This document shows positions 18,328 to 28,124 of a stretch of 61,000 nt of DNA, in pieces. The position numbers and the translations under genes are program-made. The DNA comes from Photobacterium aphoticum. Lineage in GTDB: Bacteria > Pseudomonadota > Gammaproteobacteria > Enterobacterales > Vibrionaceae. Location: NCBI RefSeq assembly GCF_001029435.1, contig NZ_LDOV01000033.1:1-61000 (forward strand), in the 5' to 3' direction. A model generated the notes under the pieces. The model was not told the DNA's origin. It was given only the letters and a program-made list of their open reading frames with translations, and made no database searches. Each line of letters begins with the position of its first letter. Positions within the stretch are counted from its first letter, which is position 1.

Positions 18328-19362
18328 ATGATAGAAATAAATCGAGTCAATAAAGTGTTCTATCAGGGCACCAAAGCGATACACGCTTTACGGGATATCA
18401 ATTTAACGATCCCACAAGGCACCATTTTTGGTGTGATCGGCGCATCCGGTGCGGGTAAAAGTACCCTGATCCGTTGTGTGAACCTGCTTGAGCGTCCCAC
18501 CGATGGCCAAGTGATTGTCGATGGCACGGATCTCACTCAGCTCAACAGCACCGACTTAACCCAAGCACGCCGTAAGATCGGGATGATCTTCCAACATTTT
18601 AACCTCCTCTCTTCCCGTACCGTGTTTGACAACGTCGCCCTGCCGCTTGAATTGGCGGGTACCGATAAAGCCACCATCAAAACCAAAGTGACCGATTTGC
18701 TGAATCTGGTGGGTTTGGCCGAAAAGCACGACACCTATCCGGCTAATTTAAGTGGCGGCCAAAAACAGCGTGTGGCAATTGCCCGAGCACTGGCGTCTGA
18801 TCCGAAAGTCCTGCTGTGTGACGAAGCCACCAGCGCATTGGATCCGGCCACCACCCACGCTATTTTGGATCTGCTAAAAGAAATCAACCGCCAGCTCAAT
18901 CTGACTATTTTGCTGATCACCCACGAAATGGATGTGGTGAAAAGCATCTGCTCTGAAGTAGCCATCATTGGCGGCGGTGAGCTGGTAGAGAAAGGCCCGG
19001 TCGGTGAAATTTTTGCCCATCCGAAAACCGCTCTGGCCCGTGAATTCATTCGCTCAACGTTAGATTTGTCCATTCCGGAAGACTACCACCAGCGTATGGT
19101 CACCACCCGTGAAGCCAATACGTACCCACTGGTTCGCTTGGAATTTACCGGCGATTCTGTGGATGCGCCCCTGATCTCTCAGGTCGCCCGCGAGTTTGAT
19201 ATCGACATCAGCATCTTAAGCGCTGATATGGATTATGCCGGCGGGGTAAAATTTGGCTTGCTGTTAGCCGAATTACTCGGCACGGAGCACGCGGCAGAGC
19301 AGGCCATTGCCTTCCTGCGCGATCACAAAGTGAATGTGGAGGTATTAGGGTATGTGGCTTGA
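18328..19362 (+). CDS. metN: Methionine ABC importer ATPase
   Basis: 344 residues. The ABC ATPase domain has Walker [10 protein letters not shown] (about residue 38), signature LSGGQKQR (about 140), Walker B VLLCDEAT and H-loop THEMD. The C-terminal NIL domain (about 265-344) senses cytoplasmic methionine. Drives uptake of D/L-methionine through MetI. Its end overlaps the metI start by 11 nt, showing tight coupling. Confidence 0.96.
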   Translation: MIEINRVNKVFYQGTKAIHALRDINLTIPQGTIFGVIGASGAGKSTLIRCVNLLERPTDGQVIVDGTDLTQLNSTDLTQARRKIGMIFQHFNLLSSRTVFDNVALPLELAGTDKATIKTKVTDLLNLVGLAEKHDTYPANLSGGQKQRVAIARALASDPKVLLCDEATSALDPATTHAILDLLKEINRQLNLTILLITHEMDVVKSICSEVAIIGGGELVEKGPVGEIFAHPKTALAREFIRSTLDLSIPEDYHQRMVTTREANTYPLVRLEFTGDSVDAPLISQVAREFDIDISILSADMDYAGGVKFGLLLAELLGTEHAAEQAIAFLRDHKVNVEVLGYVA

Positions 19363-20038
19363 TTCATTAACGACATGGTGGACGCAGAACGAACGTCTGA
19401 TCCAACTTTTGATTGATGCACTGGGGCAGACCCTGGTGATGGTTTTGGCGTCCGGTATCATCGGTTTTCTGATTGGGATCCCGGTCGGGGTCGCCCTGCA
19501 CCTGACCAAAGAAAACGGCTTGCTGGCCAACCGTAACGTGAACCGCATCTTAAGCGTGATCACTAACATCGGTCGCTCCATTCCGTTCATTATTCTGCTG
19601 GTTGCGATCATTCCTTTTACCCGCTTTGTGGTCGGCAGCTCTATCGGCACGGCAGCGGCAATTGTGCCTCTGACGGTCGGGGCTATCCCGTTCATTGCCC
19701 GTCTGGTCGAAGGCGCCCTGTTGGAAGTACCAAGCGGTTTGGTGGAAGCGGCGCAAGCGATGGGCGCGACACCGGGCCAGATCATTCGCAAAGTGCTGCT
19801 ACCTGAAGCCCTACCAGGCATTGTCAATGCCGTGACCATCACCTTGGTTACCTTGGTGAGCTACTCTGCCATGGCCGGTACCGTCGGCGGCGGTGGTCTG
19901 GGCGATGTCGGTATTCGCTATGGTTACCAACGCTTTGACGGCACAGTGATGCTGATCACCGTCATCATGCTGGTCATCTTAGTACAAGCGATTCAATCTC
20001 TCGGTGATTACTGGGTCAAGCGACTAGACCACCGTTAA
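19352..20038 (+). CDS. metI: Methionine ABC importer permease
   Basis: 228 residues, about five membrane helices, with the EAA loop [22 protein letters not shown] and [16 protein letters not shown] that typify MetI. Forms the homodimeric channel powered by MetN. Confidence 0.96.
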   Translation: MWLDSLTTWWTQNERLIQLLIDALGQTLVMVLASGIIGFLIGIPVGVALHLTKENGLLANRNVNRILSVITNIGRSIPFIILLVAIIPFTRFVVGSSIGTAAAIVPLTVGAIPFIARLVEGALLEVPSGLVEAAQAMGATPGQIIRKVLLPEALPGIVNAVTITLVTLVSYSAMAGTVGGGGLGDVGIRYGYQRFDGTVMLITVIMLVILVQAIQSLGDYWVKRLDHR

Positions 20039-20141
20039 GGGATAACGGCAGTACTCATTGACGAGAAAACACAAGATTCAAACATACGCATCAAACACAA
20101 CATCTAGTATTACGGAAAACCCCAGTTTAAGGAGAAGTATC

Positions 20142-20957
20142 ATGGCGTTTAATTTAAAACATCTTTTTGTCGTTGCAGGTCTTGCCTCTGCCCTTGCCCT
20201 GACCGGTTGTGGCGAAAAAGAAACCACTGTTGACAATAACAAAGTGAAAATTGGGGTCATGGCGGGCGCCGAAGAGCAAGTGGCTGAAATCGCAGCCAAA
20301 GAAGCCAAGGACAAATACGGCCTGGATGTGGAGTTAGTGTCTTTCACCGACTACGTATCACCGAATGCGGCACTGGAAGAAGGTTCGATTGATGCCAACG
20401 CCTTCCAGCACAAACCTTACCTTGATCAGCAGATCAAAGATCGTGGCTACAAATTTGCCATTGCCGGTAACACCTTTGTGTACCCGATTGCCGCTTACTC
20501 CAGCAAAATCAAAAGTGTGGATGAGCTAAAAGCCGGCGACCAGATCGCGGTGCCGAATGACCCAACGAACCTGGGCCGTTCACTGCTGTTGCTACAACAA
20601 AAAGGACTGTTGAAACTGAAAGACGGCGTAGGCCTGACTGCGACGGTACTGGATATCGTGGAAAACCCGAAAGATCTGAAGATTGTGGAGCTGGAAGCGG
20701 CGCAACTGCCACGTTCACTGGATGATGTACAGCTTGCAATCATCAACAATACCTACGCCAGCAGCATCAACCTGACGCCAGAGCGTGACGGTATCTTCGT
20801 GGAAGACAAAGAGTCACCATACGTAAACCTGATTGTGGCGCGTGAAGACAACGTGAATGCGCAAAACGTGCAGACGTTCATCAAGGCATACCAATCGGAT
20901 GCGGTCTACAACGCAGCACAGGAAATCTTCCAGGGCGGTGTAGTGAAAGGCTGGTAA
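20142..20957 (+). CDS. metQ: Methionine-binding lipoprotein
   Basis: 271 residues of the NLPA family. The signal peptide ends in the lipobox LALTG/C at Cys23, so the protein is anchored in the inner membrane facing the periplasm. The ATG at 20142 is preceded by AAGGAGAA; a longer frame from 20058 has no such site. Third gene of metNIQ, 103 nt after metI. Confidence 0.95.
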   Translation: MAFNLKHLFVVAGLASALALTGCGEKETTVDNNKVKIGVMAGAEEQVAEIAAKEAKDKYGLDVELVSFTDYVSPNAALEEGSIDANAFQHKPYLDQQIKDRGYKFAIAGNTFVYPIAAYSSKIKSVDELKAGDQIAVPNDPTNLGRSLLLLQQKGLLKLKDGVGLTATVLDIVENPKDLKIVELEAAQLPRSLDDVQLAIINNTYASSINLTPERDGIFVEDKESPYVNLIVAREDNVNAQNVQTFIKAYQSDAVYNAAQEIFQGGVVKGW

Positions 20958-20984
20958 TCACCCGCTGGATATCCCCCGTTATAA

Positions 20985-21019
20985 CAAAGGCTGGCATTTG
21001 CCAGCCTTTGCCTCTTTTT
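20985..21019 (+). terminator. Terminator of metNIQ
   Basis: Near-perfect stem (20985-20996 with 20999-21010, core AAGGCTGGCA / TGCCAGCCTT) followed by CCTCTTTTT, 27 nt after metQ. Confidence 0.8.
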
Positions 21020-21064
21020 GCCACACTCAATGGCCAATACGACTACCATGCAACTACCATTCAA

Positions 21065-21520
21065 CTACCATGCAATAGGTTTATTCACGCCTCGACCGTC
21101 TTCAATTGTGCCCGCGTTGACCGCCTCACCTTGTTTGACCTGAAAGACCGCATAATGCAATGGCGCATCGGCCACATTCCGCCAGCAACGTACCGCTTGT
21201 GGCGCAACCCGTATCACCGATCCCGCTGACACCTCAAACCGCGACTCATCAATCATGAATTCTCCCTGCCCTTGTATGATCAGGTAAATCTCTTCATGTT
21301 CCATATGCCGATGGTGAAACGGCATTGACTGTTTCGGTGGCAACGTATTCAAAGACAGGATGCCGCCCGTCATATTCAACGCCTCGCTGACAAATACCTT
21401 GCCTTCAACATCCACCGGCAGCACATCATGCTGAAACGTAAAATCGCGGATCCCTGCCAGTCCATTGGTCGATACTGCGGTATAATTATCACCACGGGCT
21501 ATTGTCTGTAATTGGCTCAT
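21065..21520 (-). CDS. Cupin-domain protein
   Basis: 151 residues with a single cupin fold. Motif 1 includes HHRHMEHEEIYLIIQGQGEF (metal-binding His and Glu), and motif 2 lies around PQAVRCWRN, where the usual second histidine is not obvious. AGGAGG precedes ATG-ACA-ATG; the second ATG (21520) has the better spacing. It is divergent from a TetR-family gene, so regulation by it is plausible. The substrate is unknown; related small cupins act as isomerases, dioxygenases or quercetinase-like proteins. Confidence 0.75.
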   Translation of the reverse strand: MSQLQTIARGDNYTAVSTNGLAGIRDFTFQHDVLPVDVEGKVFVSEALNMTGGILSLNTLPPKQSMPFHHRHMEHEEIYLIIQGQGEFMIDESRFEVSAGSVIRVAPQAVRCWRNVADAPLHYAVFQVKQGEAVNAGTIEDGRGVNKPIAW

Positions 21521-21718
21521 TGTCATTCCTCCTGAATTAACATCTTTCATGCAGTGCGTGCGTATCACCCCAATCCATCAAAGCGATACATCAAGGCGGT
21601 ACACCAAGCGGTGGTCTCCCTCGCAATCACGAGCTAAACCATTGAACCGTCAGCACCCTTGATATGAAACAGCGTAAACTGCCTGACTATATGTTCAAGA
21701 TAATATTCTGGAGACAAC

Positions 21719-22384
21719 ATGCCTTGGCCATCGACCCGCAAACAGCAGACACGCGAAAAAATCGTCCGCAGTGCCATCACCCTTTTTGCTCAACACGGCT
21801 TTCATCGGGTCGCCATCACCGATGTGATGAAACACGCCCAACTCACCCACGGTGCGTTCTACAGCCACTTCGACTCGAAAATGGCGATCTACCAGACCGC
21901 CGTCTCCGAAGCCATTACCCACAGCCCAATCGCCACACAGTTACAATCAACCACCACGTCTTTAACGTTGAACGACATTGTGGCCACTTACCTCTCCCCC
22001 CCGCACATCGAGCAGACGATTTCCCCCTGCCCGCTCGCCGCATTCGCCACTGATGTCACCACACAAAACCCCACGATCCAGCACTGCTACACCCAAGTGT
22101 TCAAAGGCATGGTGGCCCTATTAGAGGCACACATGGCCAATCACGACGGCGAGCAAAGCTGTGCGCAACAAAAAGATGATCAGCCAAACGCTATTGAACA
22201 GCGGGAAGCACGACAGCCTAAGGAGGAGCAAAAAGACAACGCCGCCTCAGCCGATGCGTTGGCCTTAGCCGCGATGATGATTGGGGGAGTGGTAATTGCA
22301 CGAACGCTCACGGATCCGGCCTTAGTCCATCAACTGACCGCTGCCTGTCAGCATCACGCATCCACGCTGACAACGCATGACTGA
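21719..22384 (+). CDS. TetR/AcrR-family transcriptional regulator
   Basis: 221 residues. The N-terminal TetR helix-turn-helix (about residues 8-55: RSAITLFAQHGFHRVAITDV ... GAFYSHFDSK) is clear. The ligand domain contains SPCPLAAFATDV, common in the NemR/AcrR-like branch, then a Gln/Glu/Lys-rich low-complexity stretch of about 40 residues (141-180) before the last helices. GGAG precedes the ATG. It probably controls itself and the divergent cupin gene; the inducer is unknown. Confidence 0.85.
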   Translation: MPWPSTRKQQTREKIVRSAITLFAQHGFHRVAITDVMKHAQLTHGAFYSHFDSKMAIYQTAVSEAITHSPIATQLQSTTTSLTLNDIVATYLSPPHIEQTISPCPLAAFATDVTTQNPTIQHCYTQVFKGMVALLEAHMANHDGEQSCAQQKDDQPNAIEQREARQPKEEQKDNAASADALALAAMMIGGVVIARTLTDPALVHQLTAACQHHASTLTTHD

Positions 22385-22435
22385 CCACATCCGGTGGTCA
22401 GTCTGCAAATACCGTTGCTTATGCTCGGCAACACC

Positions 22436-22561
22436 TTATTTCTGTACTGCTTTGAAGCGAGGGTTAGACTTGCAGATCACATACAAGCGGCCACGGCGTT
22501 TTACGATCTGGCAATCACGGTGACGCTGCTTCGCACTTTTTAACGAACTGACGACTTTCAT
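22436..22561 (-). CDS. rpmJ: Ribosomal protein L36, zinc-independent paralogue
   Basis: 41 residues starting [14 protein letters not shown], with [16 protein letters not shown]. It matches the YkgO-type L36, which lacks the full zinc ribbon: only Cys17 and Cys30 are present. Its ATG overlaps the stop of rpmE2 (ATGA), so they are co-translated. Under zinc starvation this form should replace the zinc-containing L36 and spare zinc. Confidence 0.92.
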   Translation of the reverse strand: MKVVSSLKSAKQRHRDCQIVKRRGRLYVICKSNPRFKAVQK

Positions 22562-22827
22562 TCTTTCTCTCCAGATTGACGGCCAAACTGACCAAAACGA
22601 CGGTTAAAGTTAGCCATACGGCCTTCACTGCGCACCACGCGCTGTTTACCGGTATAGAACGGGTGTGACGCCGAGGACACATCCAAGGTGAAATACGGAT
22701 AGGTCTGTCCGTCTTCCCACACAATGGTACGGTCGGTATCTAACGTCGACCCCACCACGAAGTACTGATCCACACTGGTGTCATGAAACACCACTTTTCG
22801 ATAATGGGGATGAATACCTGCTTTCAT
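22558..22827 (-). CDS. rpmE2: Ribosomal protein L31 type B, zinc-independent
   Basis: 89 residues starting [18 protein letters not shown], with [12 protein letters not shown]. No cysteine is present, so this is the C-minus (YkgM-type) L31. The ATG at 22827 is chosen because it matches the family start. A Zur-like operator lies about 80 bp upstream, and rpmJ2 follows with a 4-nt overlap. Confidence 0.94.
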   Translation of the reverse strand: MKAGIHPHYRKVVFHDTSVDQYFVVGSTLDTDRTIVWEDGQTYPYFTLDVSSASHPFYTGKQRVVRSEGRMANFNRRFGQFGRQSGEKE

Positions 22828-22906
22828 CGTCTTCTCCTCTTTCTCGTACTCTCTCAACCATTGATGTCGACATCGGCATCAACACCAACCGACACGATCA
22901 ACTTAA

Positions 22907-22929
22907 GATATGTTATAACATAACATTTG
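22907..22929 (-). promoter_or_regulatory. Zur-type operator upstream of rpmE2-rpmJ2
   Basis: A 23-bp near-palindrome with core TGTTATAACATAACA, close to the gammaproteobacterial Zur site (GAAATGTTAT-N3-ATAACATTTC); I count three differences from the version I recall. The genes it would control are the classic Zur-repressed ribosomal paralogues. Confidence 0.85.
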
Positions 22930-23003
22930 ATAACTATTCTCAATAAAGATCAAGCACTATTTTTATGGTAAGGTCAGCGCAACCCTGTTTTGAGCCAGAA
23001 ACC

Positions 23004-23693
23004 ATGCCGTATCAGATTGAACCGATTGGGGTGATCCGCTCCCCGTACAAAGAAAAATTTGCCGTTCCCCGTCAGCCAGGACTGGTGCCGAGTGCTCGCT
23101 CCGAAATCGTCTTACAAGGGGATGCAAACGCGCTGGAAGCCGTACGAGGCATTGAACAATTCAGTCACTTATGGCTGCTGTTTTTGTTTGATCAGAATCT
23201 GGAAGCAGGTTGGCGTCCAACCGTGCGTCCACCGCGCTTAGGCGGCAACGAGCGCATTGGTGTCTTTGCCAGCCGTGCCACTTTCCGTCCGAACGGCATT
23301 GGTATGTCAGCGGTCGAGTTGATCGGCGTACGCCAGCAAGACGGCAACGTCATCATTGAACTGGGTGGCGTCGATTTGGTCGATGGCACGCCAATCATCG
23401 ATATCAAACCCTACATCCCCTATTCCGACAGCCTGCCACAGGCGCAAGGCGGCTTTGCCAGCGAAGAGCCCGAGACCTTATCGGTTCACTTTACCGAGCA
23501 GGCCGAGCGCCAGTTTGACGGCAAACAAATCGGCCGTCAGCGCGCGGTGATCACTGAAGTGCTGGCACAAGATCCTCGTCCGGCCTATAAAAAAGGCAAG
23601 ACCGATGACAAGGAGTACGCCGTCCACCTGTTTGACTACAACGTGCGTTTCACCGTCGGCGAGGACGGGGTGACCGTTCTGGCGCTGCGCTAA
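23004..23693 (+). CDS. trmO: tRNA (N6-threonylcarbamoyladenosine37-N6)-methyltransferase TrmO
   Basis: 229 residues of the TsaA/TrmO family, which uses S-adenosylmethionine to methylate t6A37 of threonine tRNA. Motifs include IGVIRSPYKEKFAVPRQPG at the N-terminus, FRPNGIGMSAVELIGV and IDIKPYIPYSDS. The ATG at 23004 (MPYQIEPIG) is the family start; an in-frame codon at 22965 is upstream of it. Divergent from rpmE2. Confidence 0.93.
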   Translation: MPYQIEPIGVIRSPYKEKFAVPRQPGLVPSARSEIVLQGDANALEAVRGIEQFSHLWLLFLFDQNLEAGWRPTVRPPRLGGNERIGVFASRATFRPNGIGMSAVELIGVRQQDGNVIIELGGVDLVDGTPIIDIKPYIPYSDSLPQAQGGFASEEPETLSVHFTEQAERQFDGKQIGRQRAVITEVLAQDPRPAYKKGKTDDKEYAVHLFDYNVRFTVGEDGVTVLALR

Positions 23694-23867
23694 GCGGCAT
23701 AAAAAAGCAGCCAGCCGCTGTCTGTTCCCTTTGGCGAAAGGCAATTTGGCTGGTAAACTAAAGGGCCGCCACGGCATAGCCCTTATTGCTGAGCCATCAA
23801 TTTGGCTACGGCGGCGAAGGGGTAATCCCCCTTTCCCTATTTCTCTATCAACCAACGGATACCATCA

Positions 23868-25583
23868 ATGCGTACCAGTAATTATCTTCTTTCTACTCTG
23901 AAGGAGACTCCAAACGACGCAGAAGTAGTGAGCCATCAGCTCATGCTACGTGCAGGTATGATCCGTAAGCTGGCTTCAGGTCTTTACACCTGGCTGCCTA
24001 CTGGTCTACGTGTGTTGCGTAAAGTCGAAAACATCGTTCGTCAAGAGATCGACAATGCAGGTGCAATCGAAACTCTGATGCCCGTTGTTCAGCCGTTTGA
24101 ACTATGGGAAGAGACTGGTCGCTCTGAAAAGATGGGCCCCGAATTGCTTCGCTTCACTGACCGTCACGTACGTCCATTCGTACTGAGCCCAACGGCAGAA
24201 GAAGTGATCACTTCATTGGTTCGTAACGAAGTGAGCTCTTACAAGCAGCTTCCTCTGAACCTGTACCAGATCCAGACTAAATTCCGTGATGAGCGTCGTC
24301 CACGTTTCGGCGTCATGCGTGCACGTGAATTCTGCATGATGGATGCTTACAGCTTCGACATCGACAAAGCCGGTCTAGAGAAATCTTACCAGCAAATGCA
24401 CGATGCTTACTGTAAAGCGTTTGACCGTATGGGCCTTGAGTACCGTCCAGTATTGGCTGACTCAGGCGCGATCGGTGGTAACGGCTCACAAGAGTTCCAC
24501 GTTCTGGCTGAAAGCGGCGAAGATTTGATCGCATTCTCTACAGAATCTGATTACGCAGCAAACATCGAAAAAGCAGAAGCAGTCGCGCCTGCGGTTGAGC
24601 GTGCAGCGCCAACACAAGAGATGACGCTGGTTGATACACCAAACGCGAAAACTATCGCGGAATTGGTTGAACAACACGGTCTGCCAATCGAGAAAACGGT
24701 TAAGACGCTATTCGTTAAAGCTTCTGATGAAATCGACGCACCTATCGTTGCGCTAATCATCCGTGGTGACCACGAGCTAAACGAAATCAAAGCAGAAAAC
24801 CTAGCAGAAGTGGCTTCTCCACTAGAGATGGCGACGGAAGAAGAAATGCGCGAGCTAATCGGTGCAGGCGCGGGTTCTCTAGGCCCTGTGGGTCTTGAAC
24901 TGCCATTCATCGTTGACCGCACTGTCGCGGTAATGAGCGACTTCGGCGCGGGCGCTAACATCGACGGCAAACACTACTTCGGCATCAACTGGGGTCGTGA
25001 CGTAGAACTTGGTCAAGTGGCTGACCTACGTAACGTAGTAGAAGGCGACGCGAGCCCATGTGGTAAAGGTACGCTACTCCTAAAACGTGGTATCGAAGTG
25101 GGTCACATCTTCCAGCTAGGCACCGTTTACTCTGAAGCGATGAACTGTAGCGTACTGGATGCAAACGGTAAGAACTCTATCCTAGAGATGGGTTGTTACG
25201 GTATCGGTGTATCCCGTGTTGTTGCGTCTGCGATCGAACAGAACCACGACAAATACGGTATCATCTGGCCTGACGCACTGGCACCGTTCCAGGTAGCTAT
25301 CGTCCCAATGAACATGCACAAGTCTGAGCGCGTTCAGGAAGCGGCTGAGAAGCTATACGCTGAACTGACTGCAATGGGTATCGAAGTACTATTCGATGAC
25401 CGTAAAGAGCGTCCAGGTGTGATGTTCTCTGACATGGAACTGATCGGTATTCCGCACACTATCGTGATCGGCGATCGTAGCATGGACGAAGGTCACTTCG
25501 AGTACAAGAACCGTCGCAGCGGTGAGAAAACACCGGTTGCTATGGCAGACATCGTTGAGCACATCAAAGCACAACTTGCTTAA
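23868..25583 (+). CDS. proS: Prolyl-tRNA synthetase
   Basis: 571 residues, the bacterial ProS length with the inserted YbaK-like editing domain (about 225-400). Class II motif 2 ([25 protein letters not shown]) and motif 3 ([13 protein letters not shown]) are visible, followed by the anticodon-binding domain. Charges tRNA-Pro. Codon use (notably CTA) differs from the neighbouring accessory genes and suits high expression. Confidence 0.97.
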   Translation: MRTSNYLLSTLKETPNDAEVVSHQLMLRAGMIRKLASGLYTWLPTGLRVLRKVENIVRQEIDNAGAIETLMPVVQPFELWEETGRSEKMGPELLRFTDRHVRPFVLSPTAEEVITSLVRNEVSSYKQLPLNLYQIQTKFRDERRPRFGVMRAREFCMMDAYSFDIDKAGLEKSYQQMHDAYCKAFDRMGLEYRPVLADSGAIGGNGSQEFHVLAESGEDLIAFSTESDYAANIEKAEAVAPAVERAAPTQEMTLVDTPNAKTIAELVEQHGLPIEKTVKTLFVKASDEIDAPIVALIIRGDHELNEIKAENLAEVASPLEMATEEEMRELIGAGAGSLGPVGLELPFIVDRTVAVMSDFGAGANIDGKHYFGINWGRDVELGQVADLRNVVEGDASPCGKGTLLLKRGIEVGHIFQLGTVYSEAMNCSVLDANGKNSILEMGCYGIGVSRVVASAIEQNHDKYGIIWPDALAPFQVAIVPMNMHKSERVQEAAEKLYAELTAMGIEVLFDDRKERPGVMFSDMELIGIPHTIVIGDRSMDEGHFEYKNRRSGEKTPVAMADIVEHIKAQLA

Positions 25584-25603
25584 TTTGCTCACACACTGAT
25601 TGT

Positions 25604-25632
25604 AAAAAGCCTCCCTCGCGGAGGCTTTTTTT
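25604..25632 (+). terminator. Terminator of proS
   Basis: AAAAAGCCTCC (25604-25614) pairs with GGAGGCTTTTT (25620-25630) around a 5-nt loop, with the T-run continuing to 25632. Confidence 0.9.
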
Positions 25633-25698
25633 ATGGTGTTATTTTCATATATAGTTAAAAGAAGACAATAAACCATGACGCAGGGAGGGCGAATAGGG

Positions 25699-26841
25699 AT
25701 GTCATCGCCCAAGATCAGTTTACTGTTAACCGGGGGTGGCGCACGGGCGGCCTATCAGGTCGGAGCCCTCAAAGCCATTGCCGAGTGGTATCCGCGTGTC
25801 CATCACAGCCCTTTCACCATCTACAGCGGGACCTCCGCCGGGGCCATCAATGCCATTTCACTGGCCAGTTATGCATCGTGTTTTCGCTTAGGGATCAAAA
25901 AGTTGGAGTGGCTATGGTCACGCCTGCACAGCCGCCGCATTTTTACCACCAGCGCCTTAGGCACAACGGGGTATCTGGCCAAACAAGGCTTTGCCCGCTT
26001 TCAGGCCACACACCATGAACGGCCGCCTTTTGGCCTGCTCAACAACCGCCCTTTGCGTCAGTTGCTCAATCAGGTCAACAACTACCCGCGATTAGAAAAA
26101 CAAATTGCAGCGGGCCATTTACACGGCATTGCGATCACCGCTTCCAGCTACAAAAGCGGGCATTCCGTCAGTTTTTTTCAAGGCCATCCGTCCATCCCTG
26201 AATGGGACAGAGCCAAATCTAAAGGCCGTCGTACCCTGATCGGGACCGACCACCTGCTGGCGTCCGCCGCCATTCCACTGGTGTTCCCGGCGACACGATT
26301 AGGACAAAGCTATTACGGCGATGGCTCCATTCACCAACTGGCTCCGCTGCGCCCGTCATTGAAAATGGGGGCTGACCGCATTCTGATCATCGACCTCATC
26401 AATCAGCAAGACAGTGAGCCCGATCACCGCCAGGCACCGGGGCTGGCGACACTGGGCGGCCACCTGATGGACACCATTTTCAGTGACACGCTGGCCGCCG
26501 ATTTAGAAAACCTGTCACGCACCAATGCCTTACTCGGAGAATTAGCACGCCATCCCAATCCCACTTCCCGCCACAATGGCATGCGTCAAATCGACCATAT
26601 CCACCTCTCTCCCAGCCAATCCTTTGAACCGCTGGCACAGCAGTTCTATAGCCATCTGCCGCCCACCACCCGTGCCTTAATGCGGCTGATTGGGATCAGT
26701 CCAAAAAATGACGCCGCCATCACCAGCTACTTGCTGTTTGAGCCGGCCTATATCCAAGCCCTGATACAAATGGGCTATGAAGATACCCAAGAAAAAGAGG
26801 CCGAGCTTCGCACTTTTTTAAACAAATCATCACCCTATTGA
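25699..26841 (+). CDS. Patatin-like phospholipase
   Basis: 380 residues. Oxyanion motif TGGGARAAYQVG at the N-terminus, nucleophile elbow SGTSAG (about residue 44) and the catalytic-dyad Asp in GDGSIH (about residue 215), so an active Ser-Asp lipid acyl hydrolase is expected. No signal peptide is seen; probably cytoplasmic or membrane-associated. An in-frame ATG at 25675 is possible; 25699 places the start close to the patatin motif and has GGAGG upstream. Confidence 0.85.
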   Translation: MSSPKISLLLTGGGARAAYQVGALKAIAEWYPRVHHSPFTIYSGTSAGAINAISLASYASCFRLGIKKLEWLWSRLHSRRIFTTSALGTTGYLAKQGFARFQATHHERPPFGLLNNRPLRQLLNQVNNYPRLEKQIAAGHLHGIAITASSYKSGHSVSFFQGHPSIPEWDRAKSKGRRTLIGTDHLLASAAIPLVFPATRLGQSYYGDGSIHQLAPLRPSLKMGADRILIIDLINQQDSEPDHRQAPGLATLGGHLMDTIFSDTLAADLENLSRTNALLGELARHPNPTSRHNGMRQIDHIHLSPSQSFEPLAQQFYSHLPPTTRALMRLIGISPKNDAAITSYLLFEPAYIQALIQMGYEDTQEKEAELRTFLNKSSPY

Positions 26842-26917
26842 TATATTTATTCGTTAACTATTGAAATGTCGACACAATTCCATATAGTGACGCTCCTAAC
26901 AATTTTTTGACGCTCGT

Positions 26918-27775
26918 ATGAAATCTCAAACCCAGATCTCTGAAAATACAGCACAAAATTGCAAACCAAGAACCAAACCGCTTGGGGCTGATCAGCGCCT
27001 GCTGATCCTGCAAAAACTGCAAGGCAAGCTCGATCTACACCTGCTGTTTGAAATCCTTGCGCGTGAAATTGAAAAACAAATCGATATCTGCCGTTTGATC
27101 TGGGAGCAGGATGAAACAGCCACGCTCGTGCGCCGAGGCACTGCCAGCGATTATCGCCAGGCGTTCCTGCTGCGCTACAACCAGCAAGAATTGGGCAAAC
27201 TGCAATACCACACCCCGTATCCGTTAGATCGCGATGAAGTGAACCTGCTGCACACCTACCACCGTTTGTTTGCCGGCCCGCTGATCAACGCACTGGAATA
27301 CCGCCGCGTAAAACACATGGCACTGCGCGATTATCTGTCAGGCCTCGGTAACCGTGGCCGGTTTGAGCAAGATCTCCACCACGCCTTGGCCATGAGTGAA
27401 CGCCGTCAGGTGGGATTATCACTGGTGATGTTTGACTTGGATAACTTCAAACAGGTCAACGATCGCTTCGGACACCCGGATGGCGATAAAGTGATCCGTC
27501 ACTTCTCTACCCTATTGAAAAAAGCCGTGCGCGCCTCTGATCGCTGCTACCGCATTGGGGGCGATGAATTTGCTGTACTCTTGCAACCGGCCAGTGATGA
27601 TTCTGCCCAACATGTGATCCGCCGTATTCAGCAACTGATGCAGGCCGATGCAACGTTGCAAACCCTGCAGATCGGCTGCTCCTGTGGCTATGCGAACCAT
27701 CTGCACGGTGACACCGTGACCACCCTGGTTGACCGCGCTGACCGCCACCTCTACCAACACAAACGCAATAAGTGA
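26918..27775 (+). CDS. Diguanylate cyclase (GGDEF domain)
   Basis: 285 residues. An N-terminal region of about 130 residues (possibly GAF-like, no clear motif) precedes a complete GGDEF domain: MFDLDNFKQVND for metal and nucleotide binding, and a canonical GGDEF signature (about residue 218). An RASD sequence five residues before the signature fits the c-di-GMP inhibitory I-site. It should make cyclic di-GMP with product inhibition. No membrane segment, so cytoplasmic. The ribosome-binding site is weak. Confidence 0.9.
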   Translation: MKSQTQISENTAQNCKPRTKPLGADQRLLILQKLQGKLDLHLLFEILAREIEKQIDICRLIWEQDETATLVRRGTASDYRQAFLLRYNQQELGKLQYHTPYPLDRDEVNLLHTYHRLFAGPLINALEYRRVKHMALRDYLSGLGNRGRFEQDLHHALAMSERRQVGLSLVMFDLDNFKQVNDRFGHPDGDKVIRHFSTLLKKAVRASDRCYRIGGDEFAVLLQPASDDSAQHVIRRIQQLMQADATLQTLQIGCSCGYANHLHGDTVTTLVDRADRHLYQHKRNK

Positions 27776-27800
27776 TTTCCCCCTCACGCTTGACCTCTGG

Positions 27801-27903
27801 TATAGTGCCTATATCGGCCTGACACATAAGTGATGTGCAGCGAAACAGTCATTTCATCAGCGTCTTAACGCGCTCGCGACAGATACTGATGAAATCACTG
27901 TTT
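27801..27903 (+). promoter_or_regulatory. yaeP promoter (extended -10) and large leader hairpin
   Basis: An extended -10 (TGGTATAGT, TATAGT at 27801-27806) predicts a leader of about 105 nt. Within it, 18-nt arms 27843-27860 and 27886-27903 are complementary at 17 of 18 positions (AACAGTCATTTCATCAG with CTGATGAAATCACTGTT), enclosing a 25-nt loop. The base of the stem touches the AAGGAAG ribosome-binding site of yaeP. Confidence 0.6.
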
Positions 27904-27917
27904 AAGGAAGAAAACCG

Positions 27918-28124
27918 ATGAAAGTTTATGAATGCTGCGAACTGATCCGTATGACTTACGCACAAATTGGTGGCGGTGAGTTGGGTTACATTCCCAATGC
28001 CATTCACTGTGCGGTGAAAACGCTCGATTTCATTGCCAGCGATGAGAACTTACCGAAAGACACCCGTGAGCGTGCGGCCTTTGCAGCGGCTAACCTGCTA
28101 ATGAGCGATCACGAGGACGCCTAA
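27918..28124 (+). CDS. yaeP: YaeP, UPF0253 family
   Basis: 68 residues, [28 protein letters not shown]..., ending in the conserved [16 protein letters not shown] stretch. It matches E. coli YaeP along its whole length. Function unknown. AAGGAAG lies before the ATG. The stop overlaps the next start (TAATG). Confidence 0.9.
   Translation: MKVYECCELIRMTYAQIGGGELGYIPNAIHCAVKTLDFIASDENLPKDTRERAAFAAANLLMSDHEDA

Noticed and set aside
23694..23867. Possible structured leader before proS
   Set aside because: Only short imperfect stems (AAGGGC/GCCCTT and similar) were found, with no T-box or other known element.
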